A program made the translations under genes and the position numbers. Positions 42,751-50,803 of a stretch of 64,000 nucleotides of DNA are shown here, piece by piece. The first letter of the stretch is position 1, and each line of letters starts with the position of its first letter. The notes below the pieces were generated by a model. The model had not been told where the DNA came from and searched no databases. It saw only the letters and a program-made list of their open reading frames with translations. Source of the stretch: Vulcanimicrobiota bacterium (GTDB taxonomy: Bacteria; Vulcanimicrobiota; Xenobia; Xenobiales; JADMJV01); the NCBI GenBank assembly GCA_019637395.1, contig JAHBVR010000009.1:248001-312000 (forward strand). The letters are read 5' to 3'.

Positions 42751-44619
42751 ATGGAAATCAAGACCGACGTTCTGGTCGTGGGAGCCGGCCACGCCGGCTG
42801 TGAAGCCGCTCTGGCGGCAGCTCGCATGGGTTGTCGCGTCACCGTTTTGACGGCCAGCCTGCAGCAGGTGGCTCGCATGCCCTGCAATCCCTCCATCGGC
42901 GGACCCGCCAAAGCCCATCTGGTCAAGGAGGTAGACGCGCTGGGTGGGGCCATGGGTCGAGCCATCGACGAAACCCACATTCACATTCGTATGCTCAACA
43001 CCAGCAAAGGTCCGGCCGTGCAAGCTCTGCGAGCTCAGGCCGACCGACCCCGCTACTCCGAACGGGTGAAACTGGAAGTGGTTTCCCACCCCAACATCCA
43101 GATTCATCAGGACCTGATTCAGGAACTGCACCTGCACAGGGGTGAAATCATGGGCGCCAGCGGAGCTTCCGGCACTCTCTACCGGGCCGGAGCCACCGTG
43201 CTGACCACCGGCACTTTTCTGGGTGGCCTGATCCATATGGGAGAGACCTCTTTTGCCGCCGGCCGGAGTGGAGAACCGCCGGCTCTGGCCCTTTCGCATT
43301 CGTTGCGAGCCTGCGGCCTGGAACTGGGCCGCCTCAAGACCGGCACGACGCCGCGGCTGCACCGCGACACTATCAACTGGCAGGCCATGGAGGAGCAGAC
43401 TCCGACCGAGACCCCGCTGGCCTTCTCGGAAATGTCGCCGCTGCAATTGCCGCCCAGGCAGCTCAGTTGCTATTTGACGCGCACCAGCCTGGCCACCAAG
43501 CAAGTCATCCTGGCCAACCTGCATCGCAGTCCGATGTACATCGGCCTGATCGAAGGCACCGGGCCGCGCTACTGCCCTTCCATCGAAGACAAGATGGTGC
43601 GTTTTGGCGACAAGGATACTCATCAGATCTTTGTAGAGCCCGAAGGGTTTGATGTACCCGAGGTTTATCTCCAAGGAGTATCCACCAGCCTGCCGCTGGA
43701 CGTACAGTGGGAGATTGTGCACAGCATCCCGGGCCTGGAAAACGCCACCATTCTACGCCCCGGCTACGCGGTCGAGTACGACTTCGTGCATCCCACTCAG
43801 TTGCAGCACAGTTTGGAGGTGACCCGCCTGCGGCGCCTTTTCCTGGCCGGGCAGATCAACGGCACCTCGGGTTACGAGGAAGCCGCCGCCCAGGGCATCC
43901 TGGCCGGCATCAACGCCGCCCGCCGCGCCTCGGGCGCCGAAACCATCGAATTGGGACGCGAACAAGCTTACCTGGGCGTGCTCATCGACGACCTGGTCAG
44001 CCGCGGAACCAGCGAGCCCTATCGAATGCACACTTCGCGCGCGGAATACCGGCTACTGTTGCGTCAGGACAATGCCGACGAGCGCTTGACCGAGTTGGGC
44101 CACCGCTGGGGTTGCGTGGGCACCGCTCAATATCAAACTTTCTGCGAAAAACAGGGCGTCAGTCAGCGAGAATACGAACGGTTACAAACCACTCGCCTCA
44201 AGCCGGCCGATGCCGAAAAGGCCAGTGAGGCCTTCAAAACTCCGGTCAAGCCGGGCTGCAGCCTCTACGAACTGCTCAAGCGCCCCCACATCGAGTTGGC
44301 GCAAATCCGCCGCTTCGAAGGCCTCGAGGAGTTGCCCCAGCGCATCCTGGAGCGGGTGGAAATCCGCGTCAAATACGATGGCTATATGAAACGGCAGGAC
44401 GACGAAGTGGCCCGGGCACGACGCATGGAAGACCGGGAGCTTCCGCCAGATTTGGAGTATACCGGATTGCGCACGCTGTCGTCGGAGGCGCGCGAGAAAC
44501 TTTCCCGCCAGCGCCCGCGCACACTGGGTCAGGCATCCCGCATTCCCGGCGTCACTCCCTCGGATATCGCCACCTTGTTAGTGCACTTGAAACAGGCCCG
44601 TCCATGCAAAACACTCTAG
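42751..44619 (+). CDS. mnmG: tRNA uridine-5-carboxymethylaminomethyl modification enzyme MnmG
   Basis: 622 residues, full length FAD protein and MnmE partner. Seen: VVVGAGHAGCEAALAAARMG, PCNPSIGGPAKAHLVKEVDA, ALRAQADRPRYSERVK, TGTFLGGLIHMGE, RYCPSIEDKMVRFGDKDTH and the C-terminal ASRIPGVTPSDIATLLVHL. ATG is 12 bases after the mnmE stop. The end overlaps rsmG by 16 bases. Confidence 0.97.
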   Translation: MEIKTDVLVVGAGHAGCEAALAAARMGCRVTVLTASLQQVARMPCNPSIGGPAKAHLVKEVDALGGAMGRAIDETHIHIRMLNTSKGPAVQALRAQADRPRYSERVKLEVVSHPNIQIHQDLIQELHLHRGEIMGASGASGTLYRAGATVLTTGTFLGGLIHMGETSFAAGRSGEPPALALSHSLRACGLELGRLKTGTTPRLHRDTINWQAMEEQTPTETPLAFSEMSPLQLPPRQLSCYLTRTSLATKQVILANLHRSPMYIGLIEGTGPRYCPSIEDKMVRFGDKDTHQIFVEPEGFDVPEVYLQGVSTSLPLDVQWEIVHSIPGLENATILRPGYAVEYDFVHPTQLQHSLEVTRLRRLFLAGQINGTSGYEEAAAQGILAGINAARRASGAETIELGREQAYLGVLIDDLVSRGTSEPYRMHTSRAEYRLLLRQDNADERLTELGHRWGCVGTAQYQTFCEKQGVSQREYERLQTTRLKPADAEKASEAFKTPVKPGCSLYELLKRPHIELAQIRRFEGLEELPQRILERVEIRVKYDGYMKRQDDEVARARRMEDRELPPDLEYTGLRTLSSEAREKLSRQRPRTLGQASRIPGVTPSDIATLLVHLKQARPCKTL

Positions 44620-45269
44620 CGCCGGAAAAGCAGGCACTGCTGCAACAGTATGTGGAGCTTCTTTTGCAGGAAGGTGACCGGCTCGGATTGACGGCCTTTC
44701 GTACTCCTGAGCCCATCTGGAGCGAGCTGATCACCGATTCCGCCTCGGCTGCGGAGAAGCTGCCCGAAGGAGGAAAAATCGTCGACCTGGGCAGCGGTGG
44801 CGGTTGCCCGGGCGTGGTATTGCAAGTTCTACGCCCGGACACCAAGTTCTATCTGCTGGAGTCCAATGGCCGTAAAGCCGGGTTTCTGCGTAGCGTGGTA
44901 GAGAAACTCCGTCTTCCCTCGGAGGTTTTACAAGAACGCTCGGAAACGGTGGCCCATCAACCCGAATACCGCGCCCAGTTCGATATGGTTGTGGCCAAAG
45001 CTGTGGCCAGCCTACCCGTGCTTATCGAGTTGGCGCTACCTCTCTTGAAAGTGAAGGGCAAACTTCTCGCCTACAAGGGACCTCAGGCGCAGCAAGAAGT
45101 GGACGAGTCGGCGGTAGCTTTAAAGAACCTGCATGGCAGGACGCTGGCCGTGGAGCCCTATCACCTGGGCGAAAAAAGCTACTGCCACGTGATTGTAGAG
45201 AAAGCCTCGTCCACTTCCAAAGACTGGCCGCGCCGCCCGGGCATTCCGGCCAAACAACCCCTGAAGTAA
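44604..45269 (+). CDS. rsmG: 16S rRNA (guanine527-N7)-methyltransferase
   Basis: 221 residues, SAM-dependent Rossmann fold. Seen: IWSELITDSASAAEKLPEGG, the SAM loop IVDLGSGGGCPGVVL, LLESNGRKAGFLR and FDMVVAKAVASLPVLIE. It methylates 16S rRNA at G527. Starts within mnmG. The C-terminal 20 residues (KDWPRRPGIPAKQPLK) match the family end, so the gene is complete and closes the mnm unit. Confidence 0.95.
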   Translation: MQNTLAPEKQALLQQYVELLLQEGDRLGLTAFRTPEPIWSELITDSASAAEKLPEGGKIVDLGSGGGCPGVVLQVLRPDTKFYLLESNGRKAGFLRSVVEKLRLPSEVLQERSETVAHQPEYRAQFDMVVAKAVASLPVLIELALPLLKVKGKLLAYKGPQAQQEVDESAVALKNLHGRTLAVEPYHLGEKSYCHVIVEKASSTSKDWPRRPGIPAKQPLK

Positions 45270-45314
45270 GCACGGAAGCGAATTGACGGCTCGTGCCCAT
45301 CGAAACCCACCCAA

Positions 45315-45760
45315 GATGACGCCCTCAACAGGATGCTCGCGCGAGGATTGATCCGCCCCCCCGAGCCAAATATCAGCTATGCCAGGCCACGGGCACATTG
45401 TTCCGAGCACGTCTGGCCGGACCGGGATGATCGTCTTTGAAGTTCTGGGATTCTTCGGCTCTACGCCGTAGTGCTCGTCGAGCCCAGAACTCCGGAGGCC
45501 CTCCAAATTCGCAGCCTGGACCCTGAGTTGGCGGTCTGATGGGCTCGGAGATCGAATGCCGGACGGCCATTGTCCGCAAGCGCCGCGAGAGAGTGCTCGA
45601 CCAGGCCTCGCTCAGGCTGGCTCTACAAGGCCTGAGTCAGCTTCTGCGTACGTGTTCTGAAGTGCTGCCATCGACGGAGATCAAAAGGATAGCCGGCCGA
45701 ATTGGTGACCGCCACCCTCTCCACGCAGCCGCCGCTCGATTTTGTTGCTTTGACTTAAGG
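45315..45760 (+). pseudogene. Decayed vapBC toxin-antitoxin pair
   Basis: Two overlapping remnants. First, an antitoxin C-terminus DALNRMLARGLIRPPEPN with no start, ending in TGA at 45438. Second, from ATG at 45427, a PIN toxin in pieces: LDSSAL follows one extra G near 45447; VLVEPRTPEALQIRSLDPEL lies in another frame to a stop; and from 45540 GSEIECRTAIVRKRRERVLD, then EVLPSTEIKR and DRHPLHAA resemble the middle of the family that reads WWG-x-VEC-x-SAL-x-RR and HPLRAADALQL. Multiple frameshifts; not functional. Stretches of pseudo-open frame reach 45859 with no further likeness. Confidence 0.7.
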
Positions 45761-45767
45761 TTGCGGG

Positions 45768-46059
45768 ATGCCGCGCGAGCAGACGGTTTCGGTTGGTCCC
45801 CGCCCAAGTCTAAAGCGCGATCTTGCCCTTTACGTGCTCAACGAAATTTATTGGCGTGATAAGCGCGGACACGAGACCGATCTGGTTTTGCCGTCTCGCC
45901 ACGGCCGGCTGATCACCATCGAATGTCAATGGGCGTTCCGTCGTCAGTATCCCGAGGGAGCCAACCGGGTGGTTGCCAGTGACGTCGACACCTCCTACCA
46001 CCGGCAATTCGACGAGCTAACCGTGGAGTTTCTCGGATTGAAGGACCTGGTGGAAAGCT
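45768..46059 (+). pseudogene. 3' remnant of a DUF4143-type AAA+ ATPase
   Basis: About 95 codons matching only the end of that family: VLNEIYWRDKRGHETDLVLP (usual form YWRDKxGxEVDFVL), LITIECQW, YPEGANRVVASDVDTSYHRQ and VEFLGLKDLV. No Walker motifs are found upstream. Its own stop is lost and the frame runs on into the antisense of the PilZ gene. Such ATPases are frequent passengers of mobile, toxin-rich regions. Confidence 0.72.
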
Positions 46060-49000
46060 TTAAACGGACCCGCCCGTCTTCAGCAGGTCCACCACATATT
46101 TGCCCAGCAGTTTGGTCTGGGTGGTGGAGATTTCCGCGAACTTGGCGCTGTGGGTCCAACCGATGCCGGCCTCATCGTGACGGGAGCTGATCACTTCGCA
46201 GTTGAGTTCGAGCTTGTCGTGATTGCCCAACGGACCCATATGCAACGTGAAGCGGGTGGTCGGACTCAACGGTCGGTCCACGGCCAGCAAAGCGCCGCCC
46301 AAGCCGATGTCGAGGGCGGTACCAGGGTGGCGCTCTTTGGTCTTGAGGTCAATTTCGATCGGCAGGTTGGCGGCCGCGCGCGTATATTTGCGCTGGTTGA
46401 AGACTTTCGACTGCATGCCAATTTTGTTGAGAACAGTGATGACCCAGGATTTGCCCAACACCTCAGGTGATTCCTCGAACTGCAGACCGATGTCGAACTT
46501 ACCCTCTTCATCGCGGCTGGGACGCAACCATACAATACGGGCCGTTACGGGATCTTTGACGCGAGCTTCGGGCAGTGGATTGGAAACCTGAATCAACTGA
46601 CCGCGCTGAAAGTTGCTGGCAGGCCCTTGCAGCTTGCCGCCGCCGAGGCTGATGTCGACCAGCTTCACGCTGACAGGACGGCCTTCCAGGTAGGCGCTGG
46701 TGTCGTAACTGCAAGCCAGACGAACGAGGCGGCGACGTTCCTGGGCACTCGCTCCTCCATCAAAGGAAGGCGCGGTGGCGACCGCTGCTTCCACCGCACC
46801 AGGAGGAGGCGCCGCCACCGCCTCCTCGGCAGCCACTTCTTCAATGGCCGCCTCCAGGCTGGTTTCAGACGAGGGTTGGCTGACTGGCGCTTCTTCAGTA
46901 GGAGCGACGGGCGCGGCGGTGGGCTCCGCCAGCGGTTCATCCAACCAGGAGGCGGTGGTCGGCCCGGCATCTCCGAAGAAGTCACCGCCTACGTCCATGC
47001 TCTCACCCGAGCCGACCAACAGGTCCTCGCCACTGGCGGCAGGGCTATCGATGACGGCCAGCGGCTCACTGGAAGCGAAGAAATCCTCTTCCCCCGAGAC
47101 GATGGGTTGCCCTTCGAAGAGGTCGTCGGGCCCGGGCAGCTCCGCGCTGACGAATTCTGTTACCGGCTCCTCAAAGACGGGTTCCGTCACCTGCTGGTCG
47201 GGCCCCTCAAACAAGTTCGCGGGACCGGCCAGTTCCCCGGAAACCTCGACCGCGATCGGCTCTTCCACTTCGGCCGGAGCTTCAACCGCGATCGGCTCTT
47301 CCACCTCGACCGGAGCTTCAAACGCGATCGGTTCTTCCACCTCGACCGGCGCTTCGACCGCGATCGGCTCTTCCACCTCGGCCGGAACTCCAACCGCGAT
47401 CGGTTCTTCCACCTCGGCCGGCGCTTCGACCGCGATCGGCTCTTCCACCTCGGCCGGAGCTTCAACCGTGATCGGCTCCTCCACCTCGATCGGCGCTTCG
47501 ACCGCGATCGGCTCTTCCACCTCGACCGGAGCTTCGACCGCGATCGGCTCCTCCACCTCGGCAGGCGCTTCGACGGCGATCGGCTCTTCCACCTCGGCCG
47601 GAACTTCGACCGCGATCGGCTCTTCCACCTCGGCCGGAGGCTCGACCGCGATCGACTCCTCTACCTCGATCGGCGCTTCGACCGCGATCGGTTCTTCCAC
47701 CTCGGCAGGAGGCTCGATCAGGATCGGCTCCTCCAGCTCAACCGGAGCCTCGGGCGCATCAACCTGCAGCGGCTCATCGATGACAACTTCTGTCATCTCG
47801 GCTTCAGGTTCGAGCAGGTCCAGATCGTCGTCGAGCGCCAGCTCGTCAAAGTCGAGATGATCCAGGTCGACGTCGGCCAGCTCACCCAGGTCGAGTTCGT
47901 CTTCGCTTACCTCGAGATCGAATGCCCCCACTTCCAGCTCATCGAGTTCCTCCAGAGCACCGAGATCGTAGTCCACCTGCGCATCCAGGAAAGGCTCCAA
48001 ACCCTCTGAGTCGTCGATATCATACGCACGATCGGCCTCTGCATCAGCTACTGCCGGGGCCAACTCCAGGTCGTCTTCCAACTCGAGGTCGAGATCATCC
48101 AGGAAGGGAGCACCCAGCTCCTCGTCCACCAGCTCGGCCTCGTCCTCGTCGAACAAGAGATTGGCGTCCAGCTCATCTAGAGCGAGCAAATCATCGCCTT
48201 CCAGGTCGAGGTTGTCATAGTCAAACTCGCCGAGCTCATCCAGGTCCAGATCGCCGACATCGAGGTCGCCAAGCTCGAACTCCTCCCCGCTGAGGTCAAG
48301 GTCGTCGAGGAGGTCGTCCTGCAGGAGCAACTCATCATCTTCGGGGATGGCCGGAAGATCCTCAGCGGTGATGTCCTGAGGTTCAAATAAGGGAGCACGG
48401 GCGGCCGGTTTTTCGGCTCGCGACAGCCAGGCCAGCGGAGCGGGCTTGGGCTGGCCGGCGGGGGACCTCCTGGTCGGCGTCTCCCCTGAACTCAAGCTGA
48501 ACGGCTGGGGCTTGGGACGCCTTGGCCGGCGAACCGGAGGGCTATCGCCTCCCAGGCGCAACTCGGTGGCCGGTGGATGCGTGCGAGCCTTGCGCTCCAC
48601 GCGCACCGACAGCCAGCTCGGGGTCTCGGCCGAGCCGGCGGGTTTTCTGAGTTCGAAATCAGGGGAGGAGCGTTCGCTCTCGACCGGCCGCGAGTAATAG
48701 TAGGGGACATCGTCTTCAAAGTCCTGGTCGCGATAGAGCGGACCCCGGGCGCGCACCGGCTGGTAGTCTTCGCGGGTGAACTCTTCCCGAGAACGATGGA
48801 ACTTGGAAAAATGTTGGGTTATCCGGGTGCGCGGATCGGCCGTTCGCTCAAAAGATTCTTCACTATCCGAGCGGCGGCGGCGTTCCCGGTAGATACCCGG
48901 GACATCCACGGCGGCGGAGATTTGTCCGAGCAGTCGGGCCCGTTCTTGCTCGGCTTCCCAAATCAGTTGCTCGGTGAGGCGAACCGAGCGTCCGTCCTGG

Positions 49001-49245
49001 CGGCGAACCTCCAGTTCACGCTTGAGGCTGTGGAGAATTTCTTCAACGTCCGCCAGACTCTCGCGTAAGTTCTGGAGACGGAGCAAGGCCAGCCGATCGG
49101 CGGCGTAGTTGACCATGTCCTGCAGCCCGCTGGTCTCGCGACTGCGCCGGGCCAGTGGCGGCAAGTCAGGATCAACCGCTCCCTCAAAAGAGGAAGCAGC
49201 CTGCCGCAGCCTGCCGGGTAGGTCTGATCCTTGATACTCCGCCAT
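46060..49245 (-). CDS. Large acidic protein with two C-terminal PilZ domains
   Basis: 1061 residues. N-terminal helical domain (about 40-125) with DRLALLRLQNLRESLADVEE; a basic, proline/serine-rich linker (about 130-290); a strongly acidic part (about 290-500) full of Asp, Glu and Leu; fourteen 12-residue repeats of the type VEEPIAVEAPAE (504-671); a Ser/Ala/Pro linker; then PilZ 1 (about 835-950) with RRLVR and VDISLGGGKL, both c-di-GMP motifs intact, and PilZ 2 (about 950-1055) with RKYTR and ALDIGLGGALL, serine replaced by glycine. No signal peptide or membrane helix. A probable c-di-GMP effector scaffold. Its N-terminal domain is shared with the next gene upstream. Confidence 0.88.
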   Translation of the reverse strand: MAEYQGSDLPGRLRQAASSFEGAVDPDLPPLARRSRETSGLQDMVNYAADRLALLRLQNLRESLADVEEILHSLKRELEVRRQDGRSVRLTEQLIWEAEQERARLLGQISAAVDVPGIYRERRRRSDSEESFERTADPRTRITQHFSKFHRSREEFTREDYQPVRARGPLYRDQDFEDDVPYYYSRPVESERSSPDFELRKPAGSAETPSWLSVRVERKARTHPPATELRLGGDSPPVRRPRRPKPQPFSLSSGETPTRRSPAGQPKPAPLAWLSRAEKPAARAPLFEPQDITAEDLPAIPEDDELLLQDDLLDDLDLSGEEFELGDLDVGDLDLDELGEFDYDNLDLEGDDLLALDELDANLLFDEDEAELVDEELGAPFLDDLDLELEDDLELAPAVADAEADRAYDIDDSEGLEPFLDAQVDYDLGALEELDELEVGAFDLEVSEDELDLGELADVDLDHLDFDELALDDDLDLLEPEAEMTEVVIDEPLQVDAPEAPVELEEPILIEPPAEVEEPIAVEAPIEVEESIAVEPPAEVEEPIAVEVPAEVEEPIAVEAPAEVEEPIAVEAPVEVEEPIAVEAPIEVEEPITVEAPAEVEEPIAVEAPAEVEEPIAVGVPAEVEEPIAVEAPVEVEEPIAFEAPVEVEEPIAVEAPAEVEEPIAVEVSGELAGPANLFEGPDQQVTEPVFEEPVTEFVSAELPGPDDLFEGQPIVSGEEDFFASSEPLAVIDSPAASGEDLLVGSGESMDVGGDFFGDAGPTTASWLDEPLAEPTAAPVAPTEEAPVSQPSSETSLEAAIEEVAAEEAVAAPPPGAVEAAVATAPSFDGGASAQERRRLVRLACSYDTSAYLEGRPVSVKLVDISLGGGKLQGPASNFQRGQLIQVSNPLPEARVKDPVTARIVWLRPSRDEEGKFDIGLQFEESPEVLGKSWVITVLNKIGMQSKVFNQRKYTRAAANLPIEIDLKTKERHPGTALDIGLGGALLAVDRPLSPTTRFTLHMGPLGNHDKLELNCEVISSRHDEAGIGWTHSAKFAEISTTQTKLLGKYVVDLLKTGGSV
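47233..47736. repeat. Fourteen tandem 36-bp repeats in the PilZ-protein gene
   Basis: Exactly 14 units of 36 bp, each encoding 12 residues of the type V-E-E-P-I-A-V-E-A-P-x-E. They remain in frame throughout, and substitutions mostly interchange V, I, A and T. On the + strand the common core reads CGCGATCGGCTCTTCCAC. Likely to expand and contract by slippage or recombination. Confidence 0.95.
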
Positions 49246-49386
49246 ACGAGATGTGCGGCAACGCTACGCCATAAAAAGCAAACACCCTGGTGTTTCCAGG
49301 GGTCTCGCTACCGCCGATATGTGACTCCAGTTCCCTTGGTGCGACCGTTCAGGATCGTCTCTCCCGAACTCTGTCAAGCTGACCTG

Positions 49387-49929
49387 CTAGGCCGAATCCA
49401 GGTCGCTAAATTCGTTGACCACCTCACGAACTTTTCTGGGCCTGGCGGCTTCCCGGTCACGCCGGGGGGGGACTTCTCGGGAGACCTGCTCAGCCCTGCG
49501 TGGAGGCCGCTCACCGCTATAAAAACGCTCGGCACTGCCCCAACCACGCCCGCGCTCGCGACTGCGGCGACTCTCTTCCTCAGCGCGCACGGCGGCGTCG
49601 ATAATGTGGTGCAGGCGCACCCGCTCCGACTCCGCCAGGCGAATGAAATTCTGAATCAGACCAAGAGGGCGTCCTTCATCGGTACGCCGCGTCTCATCAT
49701 CGCGCAGGCCCCGCACGATGGCCTCCACGTCTTCCAGCGCCTCTTGTAGAGCTTCCAAGCGGAGAGTGGCCAGACGGTCTTGGGCCAGGCCCAACAACTC
49801 CTCCAACCGGGTCTCTTCCTCCACGCGAGCGTGGTAGGAATTATTATTTTCCGCTTCGAGAAAAAGCTCTTCCAACGCCTCGGCTTCAGCACGCAGGCGG
49901 GACGCTAGTTCGAAGGAGGACTCACGCAT
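49387..49929 (-). CDS. Small paralogue of the PilZ protein's N-terminal domain
   Basis: 180 residues. LAQDRLATLRLEALQEALED, RRTDEGRPLGLIQNFIRLAE and SERVRLHHIIDAAV align without gaps to DRLALLRLQNLRESLADVEE and QERARLLGQISAAV of the 1061-residue product. Preceding is an acidic helical stretch, and the last 60 residues are rich in Arg, Glu and Pro (RGRGWGSAERFYSGERPPRR). Same strand as the PilZ gene, 141 bp upstream of it, so possibly co-transcribed. No enzyme motif; a helical-bundle interaction module is likely. Confidence 0.8.
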   Translation of the reverse strand: MRESSFELASRLRAEAEALEELFLEAENNNSYHARVEEETRLEELLGLAQDRLATLRLEALQEALEDVEAIVRGLRDDETRRTDEGRPLGLIQNFIRLAESERVRLHHIIDAAVRAEEESRRSRERGRGWGSAERFYSGERPPRRAEQVSREVPPRRDREAARPRKVREVVNEFSDLDSA

Positions 49930-49959
49930 TCCCTCGCTACCTTCTTACCTTGTCAGTCA

Positions 49960-49994
49960 GGACATGCCGCTGCCTCTGTTGGCTGCGGATGTCC
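49960..49994. promoter_or_regulatory. Interrupted hairpin in the divergent gap before glutaredoxin
   Basis: GGACAT (49960-49965) pairs with ATGTCC (49989-49994). Inside, CCGC pairs with GCGG and GCC with GGC, around a 6-base loop, with one bulged G and one T-T mismatch. 13 base pairs in all. It stands between the starts of the small paralogue and of the glutaredoxin gene; TATGAT just after could be a -10 box. Operator or attenuator; role unknown. Confidence 0.45.
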
Positions 49995-50083
49995 GGCTAT
50001 GATACGATGGCCCCCTGGAGGAACCTTCCATCCAGAACAAAATTTCGCATCCCAAACCCCTCAGGAGGGCTCGTTAAGAACAA

Positions 50084-50353
50084 ATGTCCCATCAACCCAA
50101 CATCGAAATCTATACCTGGCAGACCTGCCCTTATTGCCGCAGAGCGAAAGCCCTGCTTGACTCCAAAGGAGTCAGTTACCATGAGATCTCGGTCGACGGC
50201 GATGAAGCGGCCCGCGACGCCATGGCGCAGCGCACCGGTGGCAAGCGCTCCGTTCCTCAAATCTTTATCAACGGCCAACATATCGGTGGCTGCGACGACC
50301 TTCACGCTCTCGACGCCCGTGGAGGCCTCGATCCACTGCTGAAAGCCACCTGA
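50084..50353 (+). CDS. grxC: Glutaredoxin (GrxC type)
   Basis: 89 residues with the thioredoxin fold. The redox pair is in TWQTCPYCRRAKALLDSKG (C-P-Y-C), followed by GKRSVPQIFINGQHIGGCDD with the cis-proline and the glutathione-binding GG-C-DD. Reduces disulfides with glutathione. ATG lies after an AGGAGG sequence rather far upstream (about 20 bases). Presence of GrxC and two GST genes suggests that this cell makes or uses glutathione. Confidence 0.94.
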   Translation: MSHQPNIEIYTWQTCPYCRRAKALLDSKGVSYHEISVDGDEAARDAMAQRTGGKRSVPQIFINGQHIGGCDDLHALDARGGLDPLLKAT

Positions 50354-50356
50354 GCG

Positions 50357-50782
50357 ATGCTGGGCGCCGCCGCTTTGTTCTTCGGATTACAGTTGCTGGC
50401 GCCCATCGTGGGCACCCTGCTGGCCTACGGGCATTGTTACCATCAGCGCCTGCAGGGAGTATCCGGTCAATACCTGGAAGGCACCCTGGCCAGGTGGGGA
50501 TTCCTCACCTCGGCCGGCCTGAGCGTTCTCTTTTTCTGGTTCTGGCCCGAGGGGACCAACAACTGGACGCAGATGCCGGGGCTATCCTGGATCGCCAGGC
50601 TAACCCTGATCGATCCACCCCAATCCGACAGCAGCTACCCTCTGGTCAAGATGCTGGTTTCCCTATCGATAGGCCTTCTTGCCGGTCTGGCGGCGCGCAT
50701 CCATGCCTTTGGCCTGACGCGCCGTCTGGTGCGCGAAGTTCCCCGCTTCTACCGAAATGAGGACGCCGTAGGTAAGCGCTGA
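50357..50782 (+). CDS. Hypothetical membrane protein, 141 residues
   Basis: Three hydrophobic segments (about 3-23, 47-65, 98-116) with a tryptophan-rich loop (FWFWPEGTNNWTQMPGLSW). No family recognised. The start is 3 bp after the glutaredoxin stop and 21 bp separate it from dnaX, so it is probably in that operon. Confidence 0.68.
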   Translation: MLGAAALFFGLQLLAPIVGTLLAYGHCYHQRLQGVSGQYLEGTLARWGFLTSAGLSVLFFWFWPEGTNNWTQMPGLSWIARLTLIDPPQSDSSYPLVKMLVSLSIGLLAGLAARIHAFGLTRRLVREVPRFYRNEDAVGKR

Positions 50783-50803
50783 GTCCAGGCGAAGGGGGGA
50801 ACT

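Noticed and set aside
45120-45506. 128-codon minus-strand frame over the end of rsmG
   Set aside because: Overlaps a certain gene in antisense, and the + strand here carries recognisable toxin-antitoxin remains.
47233-47736. Regular 36-bp repeats as a CRISPR array
   Set aside because: Units are directly contiguous with no spacers, stay in frame within a long coding sequence and encode a 12-residue protein repeat; no cas genes.
46627-48009. 460-codon open frame on the + strand opposite the PilZ-protein gene
   Set aside because: It is a by-product of the 36-bp repeats and biased codon use. It reads as monotonous repeats (NRDRLFHLDRSF) without start signals, whereas the minus-strand frame has PilZ domains.
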